Origin: Planctomycetota bacterium | GTDB taxonomy: Bacteria > Planctomycetota > UBA8742 > UBA2392 | Length of the DNA: 33,172 nucleotides | Reading direction: 5' to 3' | Assembly (NCBI GenBank): GCA_020849795.1 | Contig: JADZFR010000046.1 | Span: forward strand, 1 to 33,172 | Shown here: piece after piece, positions 7,698 to 16,709 of the stretch | Position numbering within the stretch: the stretch's first letter is position 1 | Layout: each line of letters begins with the position of its first letter | Made by a program: the position numbers and the translations under genes | Notes under the pieces: generated by a model | Database searches by the model: none | What the model saw: the letters and a program-made list of their open reading frames with translations, nothing else | What the model was told of the DNA's origin: nothing

Positions 7698-10655
7698 CTA
7701 CCCAACCTCCATAACCCGCAGGGATTCGATCCCTCGGTCGTCGATGATCTTCACTGCTATCGTGCGTTCTTTGCCGAGCGCGAACGGCAGGCTCACCGTG
7801 CCCCGGTATTGCTCGATCAGGTCGTCGTCCAGTTCGGCTTTGAGGCTCTTGGCCAGCTTTGCCCAGGCTTCTTCTTTGCCTGCCATTGGGAAGAAGACCT
7901 GGCGGGGGTACAGGCTGCGCCCGTCGTAGTCGGTGTCGAGCATCCACATGGCGATCTTGTCCGCGCCGCCGCCGTCTACTTTGCCGGTGCGCGGGTCGTA
8001 GTAGTCAAAGCCCGCGACCTCGACGATGTACATGCCCTCCAGGGCCGCTTGTTCGGTCTTGCGGCGCTTTTCGTCGTTGGGCAGTTGCTTTTCCAGCAGC
8101 GCCTTCTGCGCCTTGATTTCGTCCTTGCTCAGCTTGCGCACGGTTACGTCCGGCTGGCCTACCAGCCAGAAGCTTTCGTTGCTGCTGCGCTTCTTCTTGA
8201 GGTCGTCGGTCAGCAGGTCGGTGTTCATCTGCACTTTGAGTACCTGCATCCCAATCTTCTCCGCCTTGAGTTCGTCAATGTCCTTGGCGGCCTCGGGGTC
8301 GAACTGGAATGACGCGAACAGCACGATCTGCGGGCGCGGCTTGAGGTTGTACGCCTCGTCAATCGCCTTCTCGACCTGCCGCTGTTCCAGCGGCGCGTGT
8401 TCAGGCCCGAAGGAGATCACCACGCGCTGTGCGCCCACACTGGCCGCAGTCAGTTTGCGCGTGTTCGCCCCGGCGACCTTGCCGGTGTCCTTTTTTGGCG
8501 CGGCGTCGCCCGCGCCACGGGTCTCGGCCTCGGCGTGGAGCCAGCGTGTGCCTGCCAGGGGCTCGACGCGGCTGAAATGGAGCATGGCCCCACCCTTGGC
8601 GCGGATGCCGCATTTCAGCAGTTCGTCGCGCCACTCCTGCTGGCGCAGGGTTTCGCCGGAGCGGGCGACGCTCGCATCGGCCACGACTTCCGTGAAGCCG
8701 ATCAGGTTCTTGGCCTGCGGGTCTTCCATGCCCGGCAGGGTCTTCTTGCCGTCAAGGTTGACCAGCTTCTTGCCGCCACGGGCCAGTTCATCGGGCGCAA
8801 TCGCGGCAGGGGCTGGCACGGCTTCGACGGTGAAGGGGCCGGTGACGCGGACTTTGGTCTTGTCCACCTTGGGCTGGTCGTAGAGGGTTTCCTGTTCGGC
8901 GTGGCGGGCGATGGCGGCGTCAATCTGCTCGCGTGTCATGCCCGGCTTGATCTCCGGGTTGTTGGCTATTGCTCCAAGCATGACGTGCTGGACTGTTTCG
9001 TACTCAAAGCCGCCCGCGACGCCCTGTTGCTCGTGGGCGAGTTCAAAGAAGTCGAAGTCGGCAGTCATCAATCGCTGCTTGGCAAGCGCGACGGCGACGC
9101 GGCTGGAATCGCAAGTGATCCACCTGCGTCCGCACTTCTCGGCCATATGGGCCGTTGTTCCTGAGCCGCAAGTGGGATCAAGGACCAAGTCGCCGGGGTC
9201 CGTGGTCATCAGAATGCAACGCTCCACTACCTTTGCCGCCGTCTCAACGACGTACTGTTTCTTGCGTCCGAAGCCGCTAATCGCCGTGTCGTTCCATACG
9301 TTGTCAAACTCGACGACTGGGTAGTCATCTAGATACCGCTTGTACCTAACTGTGTTGCCAACAAGCATGAGCCTGTCCGCATCGGCGAGGCGCTGCATCC
9401 CGCCCGATTTGACTCCGGGCTTCCAGTGGCTGTTTGCGGGGCACTCATACCTCACACCATTCCATTCAAAATGACGTTCCTCTGGGTCACTCGGGGCACC
9501 CTGTGAGAAAACCGTGTCGTGAGCCAGAACGCGCAACGTATCGCCGATGGCGTCCGGGTTGGCTACTTCTTCATCGGTCATTGGTCGCGGGGGTGCGGAC
9601 CCGTCTCTGGGCTCGACGAGCGTGTACTGACCGCTGCCACCTAGCCCTGCCTTCTTTTTTTGTCGAGGCTGCCGGAACCTCTTCCGAGCGTCTTCTTTTC
9701 TCTTCGCGTACCACACGAGATAATCGAAAGACACCGATAGTAGTGATGCACTCTGCCCGCCCGTGGTGCGGTAGCCCACCACGCCGCAGAAATTGTCAGG
9801 GCCAAACACCTCATCCATCAACTCGCGGACGTGATGTAAATTCTCGTCGGAAATCTGGACGAAGCATGAGCCGCTTTCGTGAAGCAACTGCCGCGCCAGC
9901 AGCAGCCGGTCGCGCAGGTAGGTCAGGTAGCTGTGGATGCCGAGTTCCCAGGTGTCGCGGAAGGCGCGGATCATTTCCGGCTCCTGCGTCAGGTCCTCGT
10001 CCTTGCGGTCCTTCACGTCGCGCTTGTTCACGAAAGGCTGGAAGTTGCTGCCGTATTTGATGCCGTAGGGCGGGTCGATATAGACCATCTGCACCTGCCC
10101 GCCGAGCCCCTCCTTTTCCAGCAGGCTGTTCATCACCAGCAGCGAGTCGCCCGCGATCAGCCGGTTCGACCAGCCGTGGGCGTGGCGGTAGAAATCAATC
10201 GCGTCGCGCAGGCCGAGCTTTTCCGACGGGCGCTCGAACAGCGCGAACTGTTTGGGGCCGCCGTTCTTGCGTTTGATGGCCTGGACGATGGTGAGCGGGT
10301 CAATGCGCTCATGGACATGCAGGCTGACGCTGTCCACGTCAAAGCTGGTGTGCTCGGCCTTGCCCGCCCAGTGAAGCTGGGGGTCAAGGTGCGGGTCGTA
10401 GGCGTAGGATTTCTTGGCGGGCGTCTTGTCGGGATCGGTGGAGGCATTGACCAGGCCCACATCGGGGTTGTTCAGGCGCTTGGCTTCGTCGTGGTCGTAC
10501 TGCTCGATCTCGCGCTTTTTCGGCGACCCGCCAGCCTTGAGGCCACGCTTCGCCTGCGCGGCCTTGGTGCGCCGAGCGACCTTGGCGACCCCAAACGCCG
10601 ACCGCTGGCCCGCATTGGCCGCCTGTTTGCCCTTGCCAGTAGATTTCCGCCCCAT
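7698..10655 (-). CDS. mod: Type III-like DNA N6-adenine/N4-cytosine methyltransferase (Mod)
   Basis: A 985-residue protein from the ATG at 10655, which has GGGG a few bases upstream; the frame is open further but that part is not protein-like. The catalytic motif DPPYGIKYGS is at 194-203 and the SAM-binding motif DPTCGSGT at 493-500, followed by the KCGRRWITCD strand. The order DPPY before the SAM motif is the beta class, as in type III Mod subunits. The N-terminal 60 residues are a Lys/Arg/Ala-rich tail. Typical Mod proteins are about 600-700 residues; here some 450 residues follow the SAM motif and probably include target recognition and subunit contacts. It would methylate one strand of an asymmetric site, protecting host DNA from Res. 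It appears to be the first gene of the operon that ends in res. Confidence 0.9.
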   Translation of the reverse strand: MGRKSTGKGKQAANAGQRSAFGVAKVARRTKAAQAKRGLKAGGSPKKREIEQYDHDEAKRLNNPDVGLVNASTDPDKTPAKKSYAYDPHLDPQLHWAGKAEHTSFDVDSVSLHVHERIDPLTIVQAIKRKNGGPKQFALFERPSEKLGLRDAIDFYRHAHGWSNRLIAGDSLLVMNSLLEKEGLGGQVQMVYIDPPYGIKYGSNFQPFVNKRDVKDRKDEDLTQEPEMIRAFRDTWELGIHSYLTYLRDRLLLARQLLHESGSCFVQISDENLHHVRELMDEVFGPDNFCGVVGYRTTGGQSASLLSVSFDYLVWYAKRKEDARKRFRQPRQKKKAGLGGSGQYTLVEPRDGSAPPRPMTDEEVANPDAIGDTLRVLAHDTVFSQGAPSDPEERHFEWNGVRYECPANSHWKPGVKSGGMQRLADADRLMLVGNTVRYKRYLDDYPVVEFDNVWNDTAISGFGRKKQYVVETAAKVVERCILMTTDPGDLVLDPTCGSGTTAHMAEKCGRRWITCDSSRVAVALAKQRLMTADFDFFELAHEQQGVAGGFEYETVQHVMLGAIANNPEIKPGMTREQIDAAIARHAEQETLYDQPKVDKTKVRVTGPFTVEAVPAPAAIAPDELARGGKKLVNLDGKKTLPGMEDPQAKNLIGFTEVVADASVARSGETLRQQEWRDELLKCGIRAKGGAMLHFSRVEPLAGTRWLHAEAETRGAGDAAPKKDTGKVAGANTRKLTAASVGAQRVVISFGPEHAPLEQRQVEKAIDEAYNLKPRPQIVLFASFQFDPEAAKDIDELKAEKIGMQVLKVQMNTDLLTDDLKKKRSSNESFWLVGQPDVTVRKLSKDEIKAQKALLEKQLPNDEKRRKTEQAALEGMYIVEVAGFDYYDPRTGKVDGGGADKIAMWMLDTDYDGRSLYPRQVFFPMAGKEEAWAKLAKSLKAELDDDLIEQYRGTVSLPFALGKERTIAVKIIDDRGIESLRVMEVG

Positions 10656-10920
10656 GCCAACCCCAGAATTTCCCGCAACGCCAAGTGGCCGAACAGCATA
10701 CACACCCGTGCGACACTCACGACGCCACAGGCCAAGCAACGCCCGGCGTCGAAAGCCCCGGCGCGTCAGGCCCGGCAGAAAATGGGTATGCAGCGAAAGC
10801 GTTTTACCAAGCCAGAGACGACCGGCCTAGAAGCACACCCGAAAGGCGGAAAATGCGGCCTTGGGGGTAATGCGACAGGATGAAAGGAGCGTTCTGCGAG
10901 GGCCTTACGGAGCGCGACAG

Positions 10921-11199
10921 CTACTTTGGTCTGGCTTCCAAGACCCGCAGAAAGTCCCGAAAGCTGTTCAAGGGAGCGGCTGGCTTCATATTGGCCCCTG
11001 CCAACAGTTGCTGCATTTCGTGAAACAGGTCCATCAACTGCTCAATGTGCCTAATGACGATGTAGCCGTAGGTGTGAAGGTGAAATGGTACGCGGTCGCC
11101 GTCTTCGTCCTCGTGCACCGTAAGGTACATCTCGGCCAAGATCGCTTCTGCGCGTAGCCAAAGAGCCTCAGTCAGGGCGACAACCTCAAGTTGGTCCAT
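10921..11199 (-). CDS. Small hypothetical protein
   Basis: A 92-residue protein started at MDQLEVVALTEALW, chosen because GGAGG lies 7 bases before this ATG (11199); the frame extends 10 codons further. It is mostly predicted helix with an acidic HEDEDGDRVPFHLH segment in the middle and a Met/Leu/Gln-rich helix after it. I do not recognise a family. It lies 265 bases upstream of mod on the same strand, so it may be an antirestriction-type or control protein for the locus, but no helix-turn-helix is evident. Confidence 0.6.
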   Translation of the reverse strand: MDQLEVVALTEALWLRAEAILAEMYLTVHEDEDGDRVPFHLHTYGYIVIRHIEQLMDLFHEMQQLLAGANMKPAAPLNSFRDFLRVLEARPK

Positions 11200-11423
11200 T
11201 GCAATCCTCCGCTGCTGGCAAACGGCCATACGTGTGAACAGGCGAGAACGAGTCCGATTGCCGCGCCTGTAGCGGCTCCAGTCTCTCTATATACGCGCCG
11301 CCATTGCCCCGCATTTGCGAGTGCACAACATCCTGCGAGACAGGGGCTTACATGGTTCGCGGACGGGGCTGGTTGTCACCGATGCCGTCCACGTAGGGTC
11401 GTTGAGCACAAGGAACTACGCGA

Positions 11424-12995
11424 CTAACCGTCCGCACCGGTCTTCGGGGCCTGGCTCGGTGCCACACCCTTTAGCCAACTCGGCAGTTCCCTTGCGCAGT
11501 TGCTGATGCCCTTCAGAAAGGCTTCAAGTACCTCTACCAAGTTGACCCACTTGTTAGCGCGGTCATCGAAGACCTGTTCGCCCCTCATTGCAAGAATGCC
11601 CCCCGCACCCTTGCCCTCAACCTTGGAGCCTTCGCCCTTGGTATGGGAAACCGGGGCAGAACCGTTCAATGGAATCGCAAAGGTTGCAACGCCTCCGTTC
11701 GGGCCTGCCGTAAGCTTGATCGGCCCGTAGGCGGCGACTGTGTTGTCGGACAAGGGAGTCAGCCCAAACCGATGGAAGTCGTGGATGCGAACTTTGTGCA
11801 GAACGTGGGTGTACGGCGCGACTTGCTGAATCCACTCGACGACAGCCGCTTTTGCGGCTGCGCCGCCCGCCCGTTCAGCTTCCTCTTTGATGATCTCCTC
11901 AAGTGCCTTGGCGAAGTACGTCGCGGCAAGCAGGCGGCGAAGCCTGGTCGGGCGATCATCGGCTTGTTTGGCCTCGATAACGAAGAGGCGTGCGCGGTTG
12001 TACTGTTCGCTCATTCCCGCTTCGATGCCAAGTTCATTTGCACGGTCCTGCTCTTCTCGCAGGCGGCTGGCCTGAAGAGGGTCGGAGAGGACCTCCTGAT
12101 GTCGGCGAATCCATGCGGGCTCATTTCCGGTGACAGCACGACCCACGCGAACGATGCCTGCTCGGACAACCTCCGCGACGGATTTCAATGCCGCCAAGCC
12201 CTCGGGGCCGCTCTTGACGATGTGCACGGGACGCTTTTCGTGGATGAACGAGTCTCGGACCAGTATCACCTTGTCAATCTGCTCAAAGAACCCGTCATCC
12301 CAGAGGTCCTTCTCCAAGGGCTGCCTTGTGGCTGCGAACAGTTTGGGCCACTTCTTGATTTTTTCCCGCAGGGACACGCGACCGCCCGAGCCCGTCAACT
12401 CCTGCTGAACTGCCTCATCAACGTCAGACGTTGATGCGAGATACTCGAACCCAAGGCGGTTCAGGTAGCTTTCGAGAACACAGACCGCTGTGATAACGCC
12501 CAGCCGGAAGTACGAATACCAACGCTCGGTCTTTCTGATGGCGACATCGAGTGCACACTGCTCGAAGCACAGCGCGAGGTCGTCCCAGAGGTCCGAAGGC
12601 GGGTCCATCACAATCACTCCTTCACCCTTCGGAACCTCCGCGATCACTGTGCCGTTGCCGTCAACGACTTGCATTGAGGCATCCCCGGAGACCTTCCACC
12701 GGGTACTTGCGAGGTTGACGTGGTTCTTGGCCCAACTGCGCGACGCCGCCAGCAGATGGTGCTTGAGCGCAAAGGTTTTCAATGTCTCGCCGTCGGCAAT
12801 GGAGAGACCGGCTCCCTCGGCCATCAAGTCAAAGAACTTCATTGCGCCGTCGTAGTCGAGAAACTTCTTGATCGCCTTGTCCACACCCGCGCCCGGCGGA
12901 AGGCCCATACGCTCTGCGGCCAACCGAAGGCAAGCCTCATGGTCGAGCGACTTCGCCAGATTGATGTCTTCTTCCCGATGGGGGCGGGTTTTCAT
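11424..12995 (-). CDS. Hypothetical protein with HEPN-like RX4H motif
   Basis: A 523-residue protein without a clear full-length family. Residues 160-260 contain a helix YFRLGVITAVCVLESYLNRLGFEYL-type segment and, 70 residues later, ILVRDSFIHEK with Arg247-Asp-Ser-Phe-Ile-His252. This RX4H after long helices is the hallmark of HEPN domains, many of which are RNases in toxin-antitoxin and anti-phage systems. Residues 330-420 are helical and rich in Glu/Arg/Ala, and the C-terminal part is beta-like. A DPPS tetrapeptide at 131-134 is not a methyltransferase motif because no SAM-binding motif accompanies it. The gene lies 41 bases downstream of the 364-residue gene and probably shares its transcript. 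The HEPN call is an inference from the motif alone. Confidence 0.6.
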   Translation of the reverse strand: MKTRPHREEDINLAKSLDHEACLRLAAERMGLPPGAGVDKAIKKFLDYDGAMKFFDLMAEGAGLSIADGETLKTFALKHHLLAASRSWAKNHVNLASTRWKVSGDASMQVVDGNGTVIAEVPKGEGVIVMDPPSDLWDDLALCFEQCALDVAIRKTERWYSYFRLGVITAVCVLESYLNRLGFEYLASTSDVDEAVQQELTGSGGRVSLREKIKKWPKLFAATRQPLEKDLWDDGFFEQIDKVILVRDSFIHEKRPVHIVKSGPEGLAALKSVAEVVRAGIVRVGRAVTGNEPAWIRRHQEVLSDPLQASRLREEQDRANELGIEAGMSEQYNRARLFVIEAKQADDRPTRLRRLLAATYFAKALEEIIKEEAERAGGAAAKAAVVEWIQQVAPYTHVLHKVRIHDFHRFGLTPLSDNTVAAYGPIKLTAGPNGGVATFAIPLNGSAPVSHTKGEGSKVEGKGAGGILAMRGEQVFDDRANKWVNLVEVLEAFLKGISNCARELPSWLKGVAPSQAPKTGADG

Positions 12996-13036
12996 GGGGC
13001 AGGACTCCGTGGAACATAGTCAAGAAAGCTCTGGCT

Positions 13037-14131
13037 CTACACTTCGTTGCTCTTGCTTGGCGGGCACAAGGACTTTGGATCGGCTTTCCACATGTGATGG
13101 CATAGCCGGATGAAGTCGCGCAATGCGCCATAGCAGAAGGCTGCCGTGAATCCGTCGGCATCCAGCAACTGACGCTGATCCTTTCCGAGGTGGCGTTCCT
13201 CTTCACCCCAAGCCCGGATTGCCAAGATGGCCCCCGGCAGCCACTTGAGTTCATCTTTGGCGCTTGTCGATTCAAAGGACTCGGTAAACGAGTCGAGAAG
13301 TGGCTTCAAATGCTGCCCAAGCAGCTTTTCGACCTCTTCGGGCGACGAGAACTTGCCAAACTTTAGCCCTCCGCGAACTCGTTGCTTCCCGATCTCAAGC
13401 AGGAGCCCTTCGGCAGCAACGGCGCAGTCGTGAACGACACGAGGGTTCATAGCCCCCATAAACTCGTGTTCGAGGCGGCGGACTTTTTCCTCAAGCTGCC
13501 GTCGAATACCGGCGTCCAAAATGAAGTCGAGACCCTGTTGCTCAAGAACGCTCCCCAGACCGGAGACCGAAAGTGGGCGTCGGCGGACTATTTCGATGCG
13601 AAGCGGGTTGTTCTTTGCGAGCGGAGCCAGGATTTCCTCGATTTCCCACAGCGTTAGCCCGTCTCGGGACAGAAACGCCCGATGGCCCTTCAGCTTCTCG
13701 CCCACAATCGCCGAGCCGTAGACATCAGTGGCGTACCCCCACTCCCAACCATCAACGAGGACATCCGGGACCCCGAACCATCCGGGCTCAGTAAGCACGA
13801 AGCACACGAGGTGATCTGGAGTAATCTGCTTCTCCAGTTCAAGAAGCAGGCACGGTGTATCTTTGAGCCGCGCCACAAATCGCGGAGACTCTGTCGCCCA
13901 CTTGGCTTGGTCTGACTCGTACACGGGGACGGCACGAAAGTAGCTCTGGCGGTTGGCTTCGACGTACATGGCGAGCCTGTCGCCGTTCGCTGCCTGCGCC
14001 AATCGGGCAAACTGCATCGGCACGCCCCCAGTGCTCTCACTGACGCGCTTCCAATTGTTGCGATACGGGTCGCATCGCTCTTGAGGTGGAGCGATGTACA
14101 TGGGTCTTTCAACAGCGTGTGACGCAGCCAT
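13037..14131 (-). CDS. Hypothetical protein, possible defence-island cargo
   Basis: A 364-residue protein with a well-placed GGGAGG 5 bases before the ATG at 14131. The N-terminal half is predicted alpha/beta, with hydrophobic strands such as HLVCFVLTEPGWFGVPDVLV; the C-terminal 160 residues are mainly helical. It has no signal peptide or membrane segment. An Arg-X6-His arrangement (RDFIRLCH) occurs near residue 347 and could be a degenerate HEPN-type motif, but this is weak. It is the first gene of the leftward cluster and is probably cotranscribed with the HEPN-like gene 41 bases downstream. Function not recognised. Confidence 0.55.
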   Translation of the reverse strand: MAASHAVERPMYIAPPQERCDPYRNNWKRVSESTGGVPMQFARLAQAANGDRLAMYVEANRQSYFRAVPVYESDQAKWATESPRFVARLKDTPCLLLELEKQITPDHLVCFVLTEPGWFGVPDVLVDGWEWGYATDVYGSAIVGEKLKGHRAFLSRDGLTLWEIEEILAPLAKNNPLRIEIVRRRPLSVSGLGSVLEQQGLDFILDAGIRRQLEEKVRRLEHEFMGAMNPRVVHDCAVAAEGLLLEIGKQRVRGGLKFGKFSSPEEVEKLLGQHLKPLLDSFTESFESTSAKDELKWLPGAILAIRAWGEEERHLGKDQRQLLDADGFTAAFCYGALRDFIRLCHHMWKADPKSLCPPSKSNEV

Positions 14132-14684
14132 AGCGGCCTCCCTTCACGTCCATCATACCTGACGGCGCGACACAAACCCGATGGGACAGAGGTTTCGCGA
14201 ACTGCCGGTTCATCGGACGGCACAAACGGGGCGATGGAAGCCCTCCATAAGAAACGATGCGAGGTTGCGTCGTGGACTCCACCTTTAGATGGAGCACCGC
14301 CCTGTGATGGGCCGTGGCACTTCCTTGAGGCATTGGCCCCATGCGGTTACGCTGGTAGCAGGTTTGGAGACTTGCTTGATGGGTTGATCCGGCACTGCCG
14401 GAAAAGACGAACGCAATCGCGCACACAACAGCTTTCTGCGGCCAGAGCAAATCCGCCAGATTTCATATGAGACCGCAGAGCGTGGTGCGCCCCGAAAGGG
14501 GCGGCCCGTTCTGCTTCTCATGGGCTCCTGGCGGAGCCTGCTCTGGGGCGGTTCGGTGTCCGCCCTGTCTTTTTCACTCATGGTGACCGCAGCACGGGTG
14601 AGTTCCGGGCGCGGATTCCCGTTCCGCGCTCACTCACGGAGAGGCGTCCTCTCCGCGTGCTTTCAGCGGGAACAGGAATGGAAA
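14132..14684. other. Divergent intergenic region with several strong hairpins
   Basis: 553 bases between the leftward defence arm and the rightward cargo arm; I see no convincing gene. It holds TCCGGCA-C-TGCCGGA at 14388-14402 (an operator-like odd palindrome), CGCCCC-GAAA-GGGGCG at 14488-14503, GCGCGGA-TTCCCGT-TCCGCGC at 14609-14629 and CGGAGAGG-CGT-CCTCTCCG at 14637-14655. The last three lie in the probable leader of the lipoprotein gene. Promoters for both arms must be here but I cannot place them with confidence. Confidence 0.6.
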
Positions 14685-15203
14685 ATGGACTGCAAGGGCA
14701 CACGCAATGCAACGCACCTGATCGTGCTTCTCACCCTGTCACTTGTCGTACTTACTGGCTGCGCATCGGGACCCGCACCGGTACCGCGCCTTCAAACCTC
14801 GGCGCAGGGGTACTCCGCCGACTTTGATCGAGCGTGGAACGCGGTCAACGACGTGCTCACGGAAAAGCGCCTGCCGATCAAGGCCATCGAGAAGGACTCG
14901 GGCCTGGTCACAACGGAATTCGTGAGCAGCGGCGGGCGCTACATCTACTGGGGCAAGAAGAACGACGCCGGGCAGGAAATGTCCACGTGGGCGGAAAAGA
15001 CTCGCTACTTCCTGAACATCCGGGTTCGACAGCGCGAGGGCGGAGGGGCGACCGTCGATGTCCTGCCGCACTTTGAGTACATGCGGTACGAGTACAACGC
15101 CGTCCTCAAGCGAAGCGTGGAAGCTGGCTGGGAAGCGTGCGAATCCCACGGCGACGTTGAAAGGAGCTTCTACGACGCACTGAGCGCCAAGCTCGGCCAG
15201 TAG
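14685..15203 (+). CDS. Small lipoprotein, BamC-like fold possible
   Basis: A 172-residue protein from the ATG at 14685 (AGGA 8 bases upstream); the longer in-frame extension passes through hairpin DNA and is rejected. A lipoprotein signal is clear: basic/polar N-terminus, hydrophobic HLIVLLTLSLVV, then lipobox LTGC with Cys26. The mature part has a compact domain with FDRAWNAVNDVLTEKRLPI and DSGLVTTEFV, a pattern reminiscent of the small helix-grip domains of BamC/NlpB-type outer membrane lipoproteins, but this is only a pattern impression. It is likely anchored to the outer or cytoplasmic membrane facing the periplasm. The next gene begins 16 bases downstream. Confidence 0.78.
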   Translation: MDCKGTRNATHLIVLLTLSLVVLTGCASGPAPVPRLQTSAQGYSADFDRAWNAVNDVLTEKRLPIKAIEKDSGLVTTEFVSSGGRYIYWGKKNDAGQEMSTWAEKTRYFLNIRVRQREGGGATVDVLPHFEYMRYEYNAVLKRSVEAGWEACESHGDVERSFYDALSAKLGQ

Positions 15204-15219
15204 GCCGCTGGAGGTGCAC

Positions 15220-16161
15220 ATGAGCGTGCATGTACTGCGCTGCCCGAACTGCGGGGCGGACTTGGATGTGGCCGATGGGTCCGCGATCATTCGCTGCAAG
15301 TTCTGCGGTGCCCGCTGCCGCATGGACTGGCACGGGGCCGACCCCGTTCTCACCAAGGAGGCCCAGGAAATCGCCGATGCCCTTGCGGCCATAGATTTCG
15401 GCGAGCTTGAGCGCGACCTGAACAATCTGAACGCAATGCTGATTGAGGACGCTGAGCGTAGAAGGACGCTTGAGGAAGCAACCGACCTGCTCGGCACCGA
15501 CGAGCAGTTGGATGAAATGGCAGCCAAGATTGTCGCGTCGGGCAAGGCAGATGAGGTCTTGTCCGGTGTGGAGAACATGGTTGACCACGGCGGTGATCCC
15601 GTAACGCTGCTGACACAGAATCTGGCGCATCGCCTAGCCCTGCGCGTTCGCCGGATTCAAGCCGCACAATCACCCACGCTGCGCTCATTCGGATTGCGGC
15701 AGCAAGCATCGCTGCCTGCACCGCCAACGACTACCGATTGGTCGAAGAAAACCCCGCAGTTACCGAAGACGCTGGATGAACTCCGGCGCGACATCGCGCA
15801 GGAGCGTGCGAGTCCCACAGATAACTTTGCGAGGGCCAAGCTGGAGTTTGTCGAGGCCGAGCGAGACCGCCTGCTCTCGCTGCGGAGGAAGTACCGCAAG
15901 AGCCGCGTGTGGGCCATTCTTGGCTTCTTGCCTGTGATGCTGGTCTGGGCTGCTATCGGTGGCGTGTTGATCCACTTTGAGTGGACCTCATGGCTGAAAT
16001 GGGTGGGGTGGTTCCTGGTGGCCCTATCGCCGGTCGTGGCTTATCGGTTCTGCCGCGATACGTGGCGCGAAGGTACGGAGGCCGCACGAAAATTCAACGA
16101 ACGGGCCACTCTGCACGGGCTTCCAGAACTGCGGGTGAAGTTCAAGGGCGGGGCCGACTGA
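15220..16161 (+). CDS. Zinc-ribbon protein with two C-terminal membrane segments
   Basis: A 313-residue protein. The ATG at 15220 is preferred over the in-frame GTG at 15214 because GGAGG lies 5 bases before it. The N-terminus has a zinc ribbon CPNCGADL...CKFCG (Cys8, Cys11, Cys26, Cys29). A long acidic helical region (about 45-110) follows, then a Pro/Lys linker, a basic helix, and two hydrophobic segments near 230-253 and 260-278 that should anchor it in the membrane with the ribbon in the cytoplasm. No enzymatic motif is seen. It probably forms an operon with the lipoprotein upstream, suggesting an envelope-linked function for this cargo pair. Confidence 0.72.
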   Translation: MSVHVLRCPNCGADLDVADGSAIIRCKFCGARCRMDWHGADPVLTKEAQEIADALAAIDFGELERDLNNLNAMLIEDAERRRTLEEATDLLGTDEQLDEMAAKIVASGKADEVLSGVENMVDHGGDPVTLLTQNLAHRLALRVRRIQAAQSPTLRSFGLRQQASLPAPPTTTDWSKKTPQLPKTLDELRRDIAQERASPTDNFARAKLEFVEAERDRLLSLRRKYRKSRVWAILGFLPVMLVWAAIGGVLIHFEWTSWLKWVGWFLVALSPVVAYRFCRDTWREGTEAARKFNERATLHGLPELRVKFKGGAD

Positions 16162-16325
16162 GAACGCAAGAGTAGGCGTTGTCAGTAGCACTGTAGCTCT
16201 CGTACAGATGCACCGGCCAGAGAGCCGGTGAATCCAAGCCATCAGCCTTACTTTTCGACGACCGGCTGCCGCCTCGGGCGACGGCCTGCTGGTCATTTGG
16301 AACCTCGCCCGAAGAGGAGCAAGTC

Positions 16326-16637
16326 ATGCAGGAGTTCATTGTGGAGTTTTACACGGACGCGCTTTTGGCCGGTGAACGTGATCCGCAGCGGGTATCGCTG
16401 GCCACGTGCATCTTGACGGGCAACGGCAGCACGCAGGTGCAAGCAGAGGCGGAGACGCTGCTGGATGGCGTTGCAGCCAATGCGGTCAATGCCCACGGGG
16501 AGACACTGGAGCCTGAGGACGTGAGCTTAGAAGTCACGCCCTTGGACAAGTTTCTGGAGCGCCTGCGCGTTGCGGCAGCCATCGTGCGCAACGATCAGGC
16601 CGAGGCGATCAACCGCCACGAGCACGAAGAAGAGTAA
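16326..16637 (+). CDS. Small hypothetical protein
   Basis: A 103-residue acidic protein with AGGAG 7 bases before the ATG. It begins MQEFIVEFYTDALLAGERD, with predicted alternating strands and helices and a Glu/His-rich tail (NRHEHEEE) that might bind metal. No family recognised. It is followed by a strong hairpin and T-run. Confidence 0.55.
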   Translation: MQEFIVEFYTDALLAGERDPQRVSLATCILTGNGSTQVQAEAETLLDGVAANAVNAHGETLEPEDVSLEVTPLDKFLERLRVAAAIVRNDQAEAINRHEHEEE

Positions 16638-16669
16638 GTGAGAGCAGCACAAGTGAAGTTCTGCGACCA

Positions 16670-16697
16670 GCCGCCGCGTGGCGGCGTTTTCTTTTTC
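16670..16697 (+). terminator. Rho-independent terminator or attenuator
   Basis: GCCGCC-GCGT-GGCGGC (16670-16685) followed by GTTTTCTTTTT: a GC-rich stem with a T-run. It sits 12 bases before the ATG of the next gene, so it either separates two transcripts or attenuates read-through into that gene. Confidence 0.75.
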
Positions 16698-16709
16698 AGG
16701 AGCATCGAC

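Noticed and set aside
7552..7947. 131-residue minus-strand frame overlapping the end of mod
   Set aside because: Its first two thirds lie out of frame within mod; only the part after the mod stop (the 47-codon ORF) is plausible.
11230..11423. Possible small gene between the 92- and 523-residue genes
   Set aside because: The only frame is short, lacks a ribosome site and has a random composition.
12595..12610. DPPS tetrapeptide in the HEPN-like protein as a methyltransferase catalytic motif
   Set aside because: No SAM-binding motif exists anywhere in the protein and the aromatic residue is missing.
14109..14581. Frames of about 80-113 residues on both strands in the divergent region
   Set aside because: No ribosome sites, no protein-like composition, and they cross hairpins; more likely non-coding.
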